Part shown: in pieces, positions 16,298 to 25,294 of the stretch
Layout of the letters: each line of letters opens with the position of its first letter
How positions within the stretch are numbered: the stretch's first letter is position 1
Assembly (NCBI GenBank): GCA_023241745.1
Contig: JALQCY010000002.1
Coordinates: forward strand, 1 to 64,000
DNA: 64,000 nucleotides
Source of the DNA: Isoptericola peretonis
Lineage (GTDB): Bacteria > Actinomycetota > Actinomycetes > Actinomycetales > Cellulomonadaceae
Direction of reading: 5' to 3'
Program-made: the position numbers and the translations under genes
The notes under the pieces: generated by a model
Databases searched by the model: none
Seen by the model: the letters and a program-made list of their open reading frames with translations, nothing else
What the model was told of the DNA's origin: nothing

Positions 16298-17355
16298 GCG
16301 GCGTCCTCGCCCTTGTCGGCGGCATGCTGCGCGACCAGCTCCCGCACGAGCGGCACCACCTGGGTGCCGTAGAGCTCCACGTTGCGCAGCCGCGCCTCGG
16401 CGGGCTGCGCACCGGTGGTGTAGATCATGTCGAAGCGGCCGACGCCCAGCTCGGTGACCGCGGCCGCGATCTTGCGGGCCACGGTCTGCGGCGAGCCGAT
16501 GTACAGCGAGCCGTGCGCCACCTCGGCGTCGTACTCCGCACGCCGGATCGGCGGCCACCCGCGCAGCGCGCCGATGCGGTCGCGCTGGCGCCGGTAGTGC
16601 GGCCAGAAGACCTCGACGGCCTCCTCGTCGGTGTCGGCCACGAACCCGGGGGAGTGCATGCCGACCGGGTGCGCCGTCGTGCCGAGCTGGGCGGTCGCGC
16701 GCCGGTACAGGTCGACGTACGGCGCGAACCGCGCGGGCTCCCCGCCGATGATCGCGAGCATGAGCGGCAGCCCGTAGTGCGCCGCGCGGACCACGGACTG
16801 CGGCGAGCCGCCCACGCCGACCCACGTCGACAGCCGGCCGGACTCCGTCTTGGGGAAGACGTCGGCGTCCTTCAACGCCGGCCGCGTGGTCCCGGACCAC
16901 GTGACGGGCTTCTCGGTCAGGAGCTCGGAGAAGAGGTGGATCTTCTCCTCGAAGAGCAGGTCGTAGTCGGCCAGGTCGTAGCCGAACAGCGGGAACGACT
17001 CGGTGAACGAGCCGCGCCCCAGGATGACCTCCGCGCGCCCGTCCGAGAGCGCGTCGAGGGTGGCGAAGCGCTGGAAGACGCGGACCGGGTCGTCGGAGGA
17101 CAGCACCGTGACCCCGGAGGCGAGGCGGATGCGCTCGGTGCGCGAGGCGATGGCGGCGAGCACGGTCTCCGGCGTCGAGATGGCGTACTCGGGCCGGTGG
17201 TGCTCGCCGAGGGCGACGACGTCGACGCCGACCTGGTCGGCCAGCGTCGCCTCCTCGACGACCTGGCGGATCGCGGCGGCGTGCGAGACGAGCTCGCCGT
17301 CGGCGCCCACCGGGCGGTCGCCGAACGAGTCGAGCCCGAGCTGGAGCGTGGTCAT
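16294..17355 (-). CDS. LLM-class flavin- or F420-dependent oxidoreductase
   Basis: 353 aa. It is a TIM-barrel luciferase-like protein: [10 protein letters not shown] start, [73 protein letters not shown] and a final [13 protein letters not shown]. These are typical of the bacterial luciferase/alkanal monooxygenase group. The substrate is not predictable. GGGAGG lies before the ATG. A perfect palindrome between this gene and the divergent MarR gene suggests induction by a small molecule. Confidence 0.85.
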   Translation of the reverse strand: MTTLQLGLDSFGDRPVGADGELVSHAAAIRQVVEEATLADQVGVDVVALGEHHRPEYAISTPETVLAAIASRTERIRLASGVTVLSSDDPVRVFQRFATLDALSDGRAEVILGRGSFTESFPLFGYDLADYDLLFEEKIHLFSELLTEKPVTWSGTTRPALKDADVFPKTESGRLSTWVGVGGSPQSVVRAAHYGLPLMLAIIGGEPARFAPYVDLYRRATAQLGTTAHPVGMHSPGFVADTDEEAVEVFWPHYRRQRDRIGALRGWPPIRRAEYDAEVAHGSLYIGSPQTVARKIAAAVTELGVGRFDMIYTTGAQPAEARLRNVELYGTQVVPLVRELVAQHAADKGEDAA

Positions 17356-17426
17356 GGTGCCCTCCCGTGGCGGGCCGGTGCGCGGCCCGCTCGGCGTGTC
17401 GGTGTGCGGTCGCCGGGGGTAACGTC

Positions 17427-17446
17427 GGAATTGACACGTCAATTCC
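17427..17446. promoter_or_regulatory. 20-bp palindromic MarR operator
   Basis: GGAATTGAC-AC-GTCAATTCC is a perfect palindrome with 9-bp arms and a 2-bp centre. It contains TTGACA on the plus strand, so a bound repressor would cover a -35-like box. It lies between the divergent MarR and LLM genes. Confidence 0.75.
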
Positions 17447-17465
17447 CGGAGGGACGGTGGCCGGC

Positions 17466-17933
17466 ATGACCCAGGCGCGAGCAGGGGCGCGGCGCTCGCC
17501 GACCCCCGACCAGCTGCGCACGTGGCGCGAGTTCGTGGAGACGACCGACGCGCTGCGCTCGCGCCTGACGTCGCGCCTGCAGGCGGAGTCGGGGCTGTCG
17601 TCCGCCGACCACGCCGTGCTGCTCGCCCTGCACGACGCCGACGGGCACTGCCTGCGGTCCTCGGCGCTCGCGGAGGCCGTCGGCTGGGAGCGCAGCCGGC
17701 TGTCGCACCAGGTGGGCCGCATGGAGCGGCGTGGGCTGGTGGCGCGACGAGGGGGCCGGTCGGCGGGCGTCGCGCTCACCGACGAGGGGGCGGCGACGTT
17801 CCGTCGCGCGTCCGTCGCGCACCTGAGGGCCGTGCGGCACCTGTTCGTCGACGCGCTGAGCGACGACCAGCTCGCCGCGGCCGGCGAGATCGCTACCGCG
17901 CTGCGGGCCGCGCTGGACCGCGCCGACGACTGA
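17466..17933 (+). CDS. MarR-family transcriptional regulator
   Basis: 155 aa. A winged helix is visible: [51 protein letters not shown], then [14 protein letters not shown]. MarR dimers bind palindromes and release on ligand binding. The divergent oxidoreductase operon and the intergenic palindrome make it a probable local repressor of that operon and of itself; the downstream exporter may belong to the same response. An alternative GTG start at 17457 lies four bases from GGAGG and would add three residues. Confidence 0.88.
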   Translation: MTQARAGARRSPTPDQLRTWREFVETTDALRSRLTSRLQAESGLSSADHAVLLALHDADGHCLRSSALAEAVGWERSRLSHQVGRMERRGLVARRGGRSAGVALTDEGAATFRRASVAHLRAVRHLFVDALSDDQLAAAGEIATALRAALDRADD

Positions 17934-17985
17934 GCGGTCGGGCGCGGGCCGCGCGGCCGTCGGCGTCGCGTGCCAGGCTCGGCGC

Positions 17986-19632
17986 ATGTCCACGACGTCC
18001 GGGCGCGCCCCGGTGACCCCGCTCGTCGACCTGCACGGACGGTCGGCGTGGAGCGTGCTGCCGCCGCTCATCCTCGGCTTCTTCATGATCATGGTCGACA
18101 CCACGATCGTGAACATCGCGATCCCCACGCTGACCGACCAGTTCTCCGCGTCGCTCATCGAGGTCGGCTGGGTGAACAGCGCCTACCTGCTCTCGTACGC
18201 CGTCCTGATGCTGCTGGCCGGTCGGCTCGGCGACCGGTACGGGCAGAAGGCGGTGTTCGTCGCCGGCCTGATCGTGTTCACGACGTTCTCGTTCCTGTGC
18301 GGGTTCTCCGGCAACATCGGTTCGGAACCGGAGATCGGCTGGCTGATCGGCTTCCGCGCGGTGCAGGGCGTCGGGGCGGCGATGATGACGCCGCAGACGA
18401 TGTCGATGATCACGCGCGTCTTCCCGCCCACCCAGCGCGGCGCGGCGTTGGGGCTGTGGGGCGCGACGGCGGGCGTCGCGACGCTCGTCGGCCCGCTGCT
18501 CGGCGGGGTCTTCGTGGAGACGATCGGGTGGGAGTGGATCTTCTACGTCAACATCCCGGTCGGCGTGGCCGCGCTGTGGTTCTCGTTCGCCCGGCTGCCG
18601 CACCTGCCCTCCCACGGGACGACGATGGACCCCCTCGGCGTCGTGCTGTCGGTGGTGGGCCTCGCCGCCGTCGTCTTCGGCCTGCAGGAGGGCGAGAACT
18701 TCGACTGGGGCCACATCTGGGGGCCGTTCTCGGTCTGGTCGACCGTGGGGCTCGGCGTGCTCGTCCTGGCGGTGTTCGTCTGGTGGCAGCACCGGCAGGG
18801 CGCGGGGGCGCTGCTGCCGCTGCGGCTGTTCCGCTCGCGCAACTTCTCGCTCGCCAACGTGGACGGCATGGTCGTGACGTTCGCGATGATCGGCATCTTC
18901 TTCCCGCTGACGATCTACCTGCAGTCGATCCTCGGTCTGTCGCCGATCAACGCGGCGCTGGTGATGATGCCCGGCTCGCTGGTCTCCGGCGTGGTCGCGC
19001 CCTTCGCGGGGCGCCTGTCCGACCGGGTGCCGGCCAAGTGGGTGGTCGCGGCCGGGTTCGCGGCGATCGCCGGCGCGGTCCTGTGGCTCGCCGCGGTGCT
19101 GGCCCCCGACCTGTCGCCCTACGCCCTGCTGTGGCCCATGGCCCTGTTCGGCCTGGGCACCGGCCTGACGTTCTCGCCGCTGTCCAACCTGGCCACGTCC
19201 GGGCTCGACGCGCGCACGGCCGGCGCGGGCGCGGGAGCGTTCAACACCAACCGCCAGGTCGGGGGCGTGATCGGGTCGGCCGTCGTCGTGGCGGCGCTCT
19301 CGGCCCGGCTCGGTGTGACCGTCCCGGCGGCGGCGCAGGAGGTCGCCGCCGGACTGCCCGAGCAGTACCGCCAGGCGTTCGTCGACGGCATCTCGCAGGC
19401 GAGCGGAGACCTCGGCACGACGGCGGTCGGCTCGGTCCGGCTGCCCGACTCCGTCCCGGCCTCGGTCGCCGAGCAGGTCGGCGCCGCCGCCCAGCAGGCG
19501 TTCTTCGCGGGCTTCGCCGACGCCGCGGCGCAGACCCTGCTGCTGGTCGGTGCGGTGCTCGTCGTCGGCGTGGTGTGCGCGGCCGCGATGTCGCCGGTGC
19601 AGCACCGCGAGCACGAAGAACTGGGCGCCTGA
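17986..19632 (+). CDS. MFS multidrug exporter, DHA2 (EmrB/QacA) family
   Basis: 548 aa with about 14 predicted membrane segments. [12 protein letters not shown] in helix 1 is the DHA2 motif D1, followed by [27 protein letters not shown]. These are proton-driven drug exporters. It follows the MarR gene by 52 bases. There is no ribosome site; CAGGCT six bases before the ATG suggests a leaderless start. An insert of about 70 residues before the last helix is usual in this family. Confidence 0.88.
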   Translation: MSTTSGRAPVTPLVDLHGRSAWSVLPPLILGFFMIMVDTTIVNIAIPTLTDQFSASLIEVGWVNSAYLLSYAVLMLLAGRLGDRYGQKAVFVAGLIVFTTFSFLCGFSGNIGSEPEIGWLIGFRAVQGVGAAMMTPQTMSMITRVFPPTQRGAALGLWGATAGVATLVGPLLGGVFVETIGWEWIFYVNIPVGVAALWFSFARLPHLPSHGTTMDPLGVVLSVVGLAAVVFGLQEGENFDWGHIWGPFSVWSTVGLGVLVLAVFVWWQHRQGAGALLPLRLFRSRNFSLANVDGMVVTFAMIGIFFPLTIYLQSILGLSPINAALVMMPGSLVSGVVAPFAGRLSDRVPAKWVVAAGFAAIAGAVLWLAAVLAPDLSPYALLWPMALFGLGTGLTFSPLSNLATSGLDARTAGAGAGAFNTNRQVGGVIGSAVVVAALSARLGVTVPAAAQEVAAGLPEQYRQAFVDGISQASGDLGTTAVGSVRLPDSVPASVAEQVGAAAQQAFFAGFADAAAQTLLLVGAVLVVGVVCAAAMSPVQHREHEELGA

Positions 19633-19637
19633 TACGA

Positions 19638-19678
19638 CGACGGCGCCGCGCCTCCGTCCGGGAGGGGCGGCGCCGTCG
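19638..19678. terminator. Bidirectional terminator
   Basis: A 12-bp perfect stem (19638-19649 with 19667-19678) encloses a second 5-bp stem (19651-19655 with 19661-19665). It lies between convergent transporter genes. Confidence 0.75.
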
Positions 19679-19693
19679 CGCGGCACGACGCCG

Positions 19694-21055
19694 TCAGGCG
19701 CGGATGTCGCCGCTGAAGTCCACGTCCCTGGTCTCCTTCTGGAGCCACAGGGCGACGAACGTGATCACGGCCATCACCGCGAGGTACACGCCGACCAGGA
19801 CGGGCGAGTCGACGGCCTCCCAGAGCCACACCGCGATGAACGGCGCGACGGCCGCGCCGAGGATCGAGGCGAGGTTGTACGAGACGGACGCGCCGGTGTA
19901 CCGGACGTTCGCGGGGAACAGCTCCGGGAGCAGCGCCGCCATCGGGCCGAACGTCAGGCCCATCAGAGTGAAGCCGAGGATGAGGAGCGACATGACGCCG
20001 ACCGTGCCGGCGGCGAACAGCGGCACGAACAGCAGGCCGAAGACGGCGATGCCACCGGTGACGACGAGCAGCATGGGGCGCCGGCCGTAGCGCTCGGCGA
20101 GGGGCCCGGACGCGAGCGTGAAGAGCCCGAAGAAGACGCACCCCACGATGAGCATCCACAGGAAGTCGATCTTCTCGTAGCCCAGCCCGGCGGGGGAGCC
20201 GTCGGTGGGCTCGGTCGTGGCGATCCCGTAGTTCAGCGTGAACGTCGTCATCAGGTAGAACAGCCCGTACGTGGCCAGCATGATGAACGTGCCCGACACG
20301 ACCTTGCGCCAGGAGGTGCGGAACACCTCGGCCACCGGCACCTTCGCCACGGCCTCCTCCTCGACCACCTTGGTGAAGGCCGGCGTCTCGATGAGCTTGA
20401 GGCGCACCCACAGGCCGACGATCACGAGGACGGCGCTGGCGAGGAACGGCACGCGCCAGCCCCACGAGGTGAACTGCGCCTCGGTCAGCGACTGGGACAG
20501 CCCGATGAACACGAGGTTGGCGAGGATGAAGCCGATCGGGGCGCCCAGCTGGGGGAAGGTGCCCCAGACGGCTCGCTTGCCGGCGGGGGCGTTCTCGGTG
20601 GCCAGCAGCGCCGCGCCGCCCCACTCGCCGCCGAGCCCGAGGCCCTGGCAGAACCGGCACAGCACCAGGACGAGCGGTGCGAGCACCGCCCAGCCCGGGG
20701 TGGTGGCGGCCGGGATGAGGCCGATCACGACGGTGGCGACGCCCATGGTGAGCAGCGAGGCGACGAGCGTCGCCTTGCGGCCGACGCGGTCGCCGAAGTG
20801 GCCGAACAGCACGGAGCCGACCGGGCGCGCCACGAACGCCACGCCGAACGCCGCGAACGACGCGAGGAGGGCGGTCGTGCCGTCCTGGTTCGGGAAGAAC
20901 AGTGCCGGGAAGACGAGCGACGCCGCCGTCGCATAGGCATAGAAGTCGTAGAACTCGATCGAGGTGCCGATGAGCGACGCGACGATGACGCGGCCGCGGG
21001 AGTTGACGGCCGGCGTCGGCGTGCTCGGGGCGCCCGACGTGACGGAGGTGGTCAT
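19694..21055 (-). CDS. MFS metabolite:proton symporter (MHS family)
   Basis: 453 aa, about 12 membrane segments. The start SLIGTSIEFYDFYAYATAASLVF and GSVLFGHFGDRVGRKATL are typical of the MHS group (ProP, ShiA, citrate and alpha-ketoglutarate carriers). RFCQGLGLGGEWGGAALL is the conserved segment after helix 4. Substrate is unknown; MHS carriers move organic acids or osmolytes inwards with protons. Paired operator-like repeats lie 26-56 bases before its start. Confidence 0.88.
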   Translation of the reverse strand: MTTSVTSGAPSTPTPAVNSRGRVIVASLIGTSIEFYDFYAYATAASLVFPALFFPNQDGTTALLASFAAFGVAFVARPVGSVLFGHFGDRVGRKATLVASLLTMGVATVVIGLIPAATTPGWAVLAPLVLVLCRFCQGLGLGGEWGGAALLATENAPAGKRAVWGTFPQLGAPIGFILANLVFIGLSQSLTEAQFTSWGWRVPFLASAVLVIVGLWVRLKLIETPAFTKVVEEEAVAKVPVAEVFRTSWRKVVSGTFIMLATYGLFYLMTTFTLNYGIATTEPTDGSPAGLGYEKIDFLWMLIVGCVFFGLFTLASGPLAERYGRRPMLLVVTGGIAVFGLLFVPLFAAGTVGVMSLLILGFTLMGLTFGPMAALLPELFPANVRYTGASVSYNLASILGAAVAPFIAVWLWEAVDSPVLVGVYLAVMAVITFVALWLQKETRDVDFSGDIRA

Positions 21056-21080
21056 GGCGGAGGACGGTACGACCGTCGTA

Positions 21081-21111
21081 TCGCATCATGAACTCGCGTC
21101 TCACGATGTGA
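21081..21111 (-). promoter_or_regulatory. Paired 11-bp operator-like elements before the MHS transporter
   Basis: TCACGATGTGA (21101-21111) is itself TCAC-N3-GTGA. TCGCATCATGA (21081-21091) matches its reverse complement in 9 of 11 bases. The two start 20 bp apart, about two helical turns, so one protein could bind both on one face. Confidence 0.45.
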
Positions 21112-21186
21112 ATTCGGTCGGCCGTGCGTGCCGGTGCCCGCTGAGTGAAGGTGTGGTGAACGTGAATAAGGCCGCCGGGGCGCGTG

Positions 21187-21308
21187 TTGGCACCACCGGG
21201 CCGGGCGGGGCAGGATCGACCGGGCCGCGACGGTCACGGGCGGTCACCCGTGGGACCTCAGGGTCCCCGGAGGGCGCACACCCGCGACACCGCCGCCCAC
21301 CCGGCGGC
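21187..21308 (+). promoter_or_regulatory. Possible murA promoter and hairpin-rich leader
   Basis: TTGGCA (21187-21192) and CAGGAT (21211-21216) with an 18-base spacer could be a promoter. Three short GC hairpins follow, each with 6-bp stems: 21235-21252, 21252-21267 and 21292-21308. No gene is seen in 21056-21354. Confidence 0.3.
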
Positions 21309-21354
21309 ACCACTGTGACGACTGCATCCGTAACGACGGGACGACGACGACGAT

Positions 21355-22671
21355 ATGAACGATCTGCTGCGCGTGAACGGCGGGACTCCGCTCGAGGGCA
21401 CCATCACGGTGCGAGGGGCGAAGAACTTCGTCTCCAAGGCGATGGTGGCGTCCCTGCTGGGGGAGTCGGCGAGCGTGCTGCGGAACGTGCCGCAGATCCG
21501 CGACGTGGCGGTGGTCACGGGCCTGCTCGAGCTGCACGGCGTGACCGTGAAGTCGGACCCCGACGGGGGGATCCTCGACCTGGACCCGTCGAACGTGGAG
21601 TCGGCGCACGTGGCCGACATCGACGCGCACGCGGGGTCGAGCCGGATCCCGATCCTGTTCTGCGGCCCGCTGCTGCACCGTCTGGGCGAGGCGTTCATCC
21701 CCGACCTGGGCGGCTGCCGTATCGGCGACCGGCCGATCAACTACCACCTGGACATCCTGCGCCAGTTCGGCGCGGTGGTCGACAAGATGCCGAACGGCAT
21801 CCAGCTGCGCGCGCCGCGGCGCCTGCAGGGCACCAAGATCTCGCTGCCGTACCCGTCGGTGGGCGCCACGGAGCAGCTGCTCCTGACCGCCGTGCGTGCG
21901 GAGGGCATCACCGAGCTCACGGGGGCCGCGACCGAGCCGGAGATCATGGACCTGATCGCCGTGCTGCAGAAGATGGGCGCGATCATCTCCGTGGACACCG
22001 ACCGGGTGATCCGGATCGAGGGCGTCGACCGCCTCGAGGGGTACTCCCACACGGCGCTCGGCGACCGGATCGAGACGGCGTCGTGGGCGTCGGCCGCGCT
22101 GGCCACCGGCGGCGACGTGACCGTGAAGGGCGCGACGCAGCCGGAGATGATGACCTTCCTGAACACCTTCCGGAAGGTCGGCGGCCGGTTCGACGTGCAG
22201 GAGGACGGCATCCGGTTCTGGCACCCGGGCGGGGACCTGGACTCGATCGTGCTCGAGACCGACGTGCACCCCGGGTTCATGACCGACTGGCAGCAGCCGC
22301 TGGTGGTCGCGCTCACGCAGGCCAAGGGCCTGTCGATCGTGCACGAGACGGTGTACGAGAACCGGTTCGGGTTCGCGGACGCGCTGCGGAAGATGGGCGC
22401 GACGATCCAGGTGTACAAGGAGTGCCTGGGTGGCCGGGACTGCCGGTTCGGGCAGCGCAACTTCCACCACTCCGCGGTCGTGTCGGGCCCGACGCCGCTG
22501 TCCGCGGCGGACATCGAGGTCCCGGACCTGCGGGGCGGGTTCTCGCACCTGATCGCGGCGCTGGCGGCGAAGGGCACCTCGACGGTGCGCGGGATCAGCC
22601 TGATCGACCGCGGGTACGAGTCCTTCCAGGACAAGCTCGTCGCGCTCGGCGCCGACGTCTCGCGCGGCTGA
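21355..22671 (+). CDS. murA: UDP-N-acetylglucosamine 1-carboxyvinyltransferase
   Basis: 438 aa. It transfers enolpyruvate from PEP to UDP-GlcNAc, the first committed step of peptidoglycan synthesis, in the cytoplasm. The reactive Cys that fosfomycin attacks is present in DLGGCRIGDRPINYH (near residue 121). N-terminal VNGGTPLEGTITVRGAKNF and C-terminal HPGFMTDWQQP, plus the RGGFSHLIAALAAKG loop, confirm the family. It is slightly longer than E. coli MurA. No good ribosome site precedes the ATG. plsC and gpsA follow in the same direction. Confidence 0.95.
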   Translation: MNDLLRVNGGTPLEGTITVRGAKNFVSKAMVASLLGESASVLRNVPQIRDVAVVTGLLELHGVTVKSDPDGGILDLDPSNVESAHVADIDAHAGSSRIPILFCGPLLHRLGEAFIPDLGGCRIGDRPINYHLDILRQFGAVVDKMPNGIQLRAPRRLQGTKISLPYPSVGATEQLLLTAVRAEGITELTGAATEPEIMDLIAVLQKMGAIISVDTDRVIRIEGVDRLEGYSHTALGDRIETASWASAALATGGDVTVKGATQPEMMTFLNTFRKVGGRFDVQEDGIRFWHPGGDLDSIVLETDVHPGFMTDWQQPLVVALTQAKGLSIVHETVYENRFGFADALRKMGATIQVYKECLGGRDCRFGQRNFHHSAVVSGPTPLSAADIEVPDLRGGFSHLIAALAAKGTSTVRGISLIDRGYESFQDKLVALGADVSRG

Positions 22672-22697
22672 CGCGACTCGACCACCGGGGCGGGCGG

Positions 22698-22703
22698 TAG
22701 GCT
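22698..22703 (+). promoter_or_regulatory. -10 box of plsC
   Basis: TAGGCT ends eight bases before the GTG start, and there is no ribosome site, so the transcript is probably leaderless. Confidence 0.5.
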
Positions 22704-22711
22704 CTGGCCCC

Positions 22712-23470
22712 GTGCCGATCGCCCGTCCTGACTCCCGTGGTTACCGCCTCGTCGCGCGCATCGTGCGGCCGCTGCTGTTCGCGACGGTCCGCTACGACTG
22801 GGACGGCGGCGAGGAGAACCTGCCTCGCGAGGGCGGGTTCATCGCCGCCGCCAACCACGTCACCGAGTTCGACGCGCTGACCCTGGCGCACTACCTCTTC
22901 GACAAGGGGTTCGAGCCGCGGATCCTCGCGAAGCGGGGGCTGTTCACCGCGCCGGTCGTCGGGTCGGTGCTGCGGGCCACGCGGATGATCCCGGTGGACC
23001 GCGGCACCTCCGCGGCGGCGACCTCGCTCGAGGCCGCGGGCACGCAGCTCGGGGACGGCGCCTGTGTCGCCATCCTTCCCGAGGGCACGCTGACGCGGGA
23101 CCCGGACCTGTGGCCCATGGAGGGCAAGACCGGCCTGGCGCGCATGGCGCTGACGAGCAAGCTGCCGGTGGTTCCGGTCGCCCAGTGGGGCGCCCACCGG
23201 ATCCTGCCCCGGTACGGGCGGCTCCTCCGGCCGTTCCCGCGCAAGACGGTGACGATCGTCGCCGGCCCGCCCGTGGACCTGTCGGACCTGTACGGCCGCC
23301 CGCTCGACACCCAGGTGCTGCGGGAGGCCACGAACCGGGTGATGGACGCGATCGCGGTGCAGCTCGGCCGGATCCGGGGCGAGCAGCCGCCCTCCGCCCG
23401 CTTCGACCTGCGCAAGCACCCCGAGTACGAACGCAAGCAGACCGACTACCCGCCCGTGGAGCGCCCGTGA
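22712..23470 (+). CDS. plsC: 1-acyl-sn-glycerol-3-phosphate acyltransferase
   Basis: 252 aa. It has the acyltransferase motifs NHVTEFD (HX4D) and LPEGTLTRD (PEGT), with RMIPVDRG between them. It adds the second acyl chain to lysophosphatidate at the membrane face, giving phosphatidate. One N-terminal hydrophobic helix (RIVRPLLFATV) may dip into the membrane. Its TGA overlaps the GTG of gpsA, which supplies glycerol-3-phosphate, so the pair forms a phospholipid unit. Position after murA is common in actinomycetes. Confidence 0.9.
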   Translation: MPIARPDSRGYRLVARIVRPLLFATVRYDWDGGEENLPREGGFIAAANHVTEFDALTLAHYLFDKGFEPRILAKRGLFTAPVVGSVLRATRMIPVDRGTSAAATSLEAAGTQLGDGACVAILPEGTLTRDPDLWPMEGKTGLARMALTSKLPVVPVAQWGAHRILPRYGRLLRPFPRKTVTIVAGPPVDLSDLYGRPLDTQVLREATNRVMDAIAVQLGRIRGEQPPSARFDLRKHPEYERKQTDYPPVERP

Positions 23471-24519
23471 CGACATCGACCACGCCGACGACGACCATCC
23501 CCGAGCGAGGCGTCCCCGTCCGCGCGGCCGTCCTCGGCTCCGGGTCGTGGGGCACCACGTTCGCGATGGTGCTGGCCGACGCCGGCTGCGACGTCCGGCT
23601 GTGGGGGCGCAACGCCCAGGTCGCCCACGAGGTGACGACGGACCGCGCCAACGCGCGGTACCTGCCCGGCGTCGAGCTGCCGTCGATGACCGGCACGACC
23701 GACGCCGCCGAGGCGCTCGCCGGTGCGCAGCTCGTCGTCGTCGCCGTGCCCTCCCAGGTCGCGCGCGCCACGCTGCGCGAGCTGCGCCACCTGGTGGAGC
23801 CGGACGCGGTGATCGTCTCGCTGATGAAGGGCGTGGAGCTCGGGACCGACGAGCGGATGACCCAGGTCATCGTCGAGGCGCTCGAGGTGCCGCTCTCGCG
23901 GGTGGCGGTCGTCTCCGGCCCCAACCTGGCTCCCGAGATCGCGCAGCGCCAGCCGACGGCGACGGTCGTGGCCTGCTCCGACGAGTCGGCGGCCCGGTTC
24001 GTCGCCGACGCCTGCTCGAACGCCTACTTCCGCCCGTACACCAACGGCGACGTGGTCGGGGTCGAGCTGTGCGGGGCGGTGAAGAACGTCATCGCGCTGG
24101 CCGTCGGCATGGCGCAGGGGCGCGGATTCGGGTCCAACACCGTGGCCACGGTCATCACCCGGGGCCTGGTCGAGATCACCCGGCTCGGCCTGGAGCTCGG
24201 CGCGGACGCGGAGACCTTCGCCGGCCTGGCGGGCATGGGCGACCTGGTGGCCACGTGCACGTCGCCGCTGTCGCGCAACAACACGCTCGGCCGCCACATC
24301 GGCGAGGGGATGTCCCTCGAGGAGGCCGTCGTCGCCACCGGCACGACCGCCGAGGGCGCCAAGTCCTGCCGCTCGGTGCTGGACCTGGCCACCAAGCACG
24401 GCGTCGACATGCCGATCACCGCGGGCGTCGTCGCGGTGCTGTACGAGGGGCTGCCCGTCGAGGAGATGGCCCGGGGCCTGCTCTCCCGCCCGCAGAAGGC
24501 GGAGGGCGTCGGCCGCTGA
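23467..24519 (+). CDS. gpsA: NAD(P)-dependent glycerol-3-phosphate dehydrogenase
   Basis: 350 aa. It reduces dihydroxyacetone phosphate to sn-glycerol-3-phosphate for lipid synthesis. The dinucleotide motif is VLGSGSWGTTFA (near 24). Catalytic Lys lies in CGAVKNVIALAVG, and GMGDLVATCTSPLSRN is the substrate-loop signature. The GTG start overlaps the plsC stop. An N-terminal Thr-rich tail of about 15 residues is extra compared with E. coli GpsA. Confidence 0.95.
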   Translation: MTTSTTPTTTIPERGVPVRAAVLGSGSWGTTFAMVLADAGCDVRLWGRNAQVAHEVTTDRANARYLPGVELPSMTGTTDAAEALAGAQLVVVAVPSQVARATLRELRHLVEPDAVIVSLMKGVELGTDERMTQVIVEALEVPLSRVAVVSGPNLAPEIAQRQPTATVVACSDESAARFVADACSNAYFRPYTNGDVVGVELCGAVKNVIALAVGMAQGRGFGSNTVATVITRGLVEITRLGLELGADAETFAGLAGMGDLVATCTSPLSRNNTLGRHIGEGMSLEEAVVATGTTAEGAKSCRSVLDLATKHGVDMPITAGVVAVLYEGLPVEEMARGLLSRPQKAEGVGR

Positions 24520-24528
24520 GGGACCCGG

Positions 24529-24560
24529 GCGCCTCGGGCGCCGTCGGGCGTCCGAGGTGC
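24529..24560. terminator. Bidirectional terminator after gpsA
   Basis: A 14-bp stem with two G-T pairs (24529-24542 with 24547-24560) and a 4-nt loop fills the gap between convergent gpsA and lipoprotein genes. Confidence 0.75.
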
Positions 24561-24561
24561 G

Positions 24562-25221
24562 TCAGCCGTCGGCCCCGTGCCGGACGTCGACCACGACGCG
24601 CGCCGGGTCCTCCAGGGCGAACACGCGGAACGGCAGGCCGGGCTCGCCCACGCCGACGAACGCGGTCGTGTACCCCTCGAACCAGAACCGGTAGACGACC
24701 TCCTCGACCGACGCCGTGCCCTCGGGGTCGACCGTGGCGCCGTCGTACTCGGTGATCTGCGGGTCCTCGCCGGGCATCGCCATGCCGGACAGGCGCACCC
24801 GCAGCGCGGCGTCGCCGTCGACGTCGACCGGCTCGCCGCTGCCGTCGTCGACCGGCTCGTCCACGTACCCGACGTCCCAGCCGGGCGTGCCCTCGCCCGC
24901 GAGGTCGAGGACGACGCGGTCGAAGCCGTCGTGCGGCGCGACCCGCACGTCGGTGACGACCAGGGCGGCGTCCGCGCTCGGCCCGGCCGTGTCCGGCGTC
25001 GTGTCGGCCGCGAACGGGACGTCCGTGGTCGGGTCGTCGGACGGGGTGTCGGCCGGCGTGTCGGTCTGGTCGGCGGACGGCGTGGCGTCGTCCATGGACC
25101 CGGTCGGTCCCGAGCCGGGGCCGTCGACCTCGGGGCCGGCGCCGGCGCACCCGGCGAGCCCGAGGACCAGCAGCGCCGTCGCCAGCGTGCCGGCCCCGGA
25201 GCGGGTCCTGGTGCTGGTCAT
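24562..25221 (-). CDS. Lipoprotein with AMIN-like domain
   Basis: 219 aa. The signal ends in a lipobox (GLAGC). A disordered Pro/Thr/Asp-rich linker of about 65 residues follows. The C-terminal 140 residues (TDVRVAPHDGFDRVVLDLAGEG, GYVDEP, RVRLSGMAMP, YRFWFEGYTTAFVGV, RVFALEDPARVVVDVRH) match the AMIN-like beta-sandwich of actinobacterial envelope proteins. It is probably anchored on the outer face of the membrane and may bind cell wall or glycan. The role is unknown. Confidence 0.82.
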   Translation of the reverse strand: MTSTRTRSGAGTLATALLVLGLAGCAGAGPEVDGPGSGPTGSMDDATPSADQTDTPADTPSDDPTTDVPFAADTTPDTAGPSADAALVVTDVRVAPHDGFDRVVLDLAGEGTPGWDVGYVDEPVDDGSGEPVDVDGDAALRVRLSGMAMPGEDPQITEYDGATVDPEGTASVEEVVYRFWFEGYTTAFVGVGEPGLPFRVFALEDPARVVVDVRHGADG

Positions 25222-25294
25222 GACGCCGACCGTACGCACCCACGAGCGAACGTGCAGCCCGGGTCGGCTCCCGGGCCGCGGCTAGGGTGGCGAC
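25222..25294. promoter_or_regulatory. Divergent leaderless promoters
   Basis: Minus-strand TACGGT (25234-25229) ends seven bases before the lipoprotein ATG. Plus-strand TAGGGT (25283-25288) ends six bases before the HAD ATG. Neither gene has a ribosome site. Confidence 0.5.
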
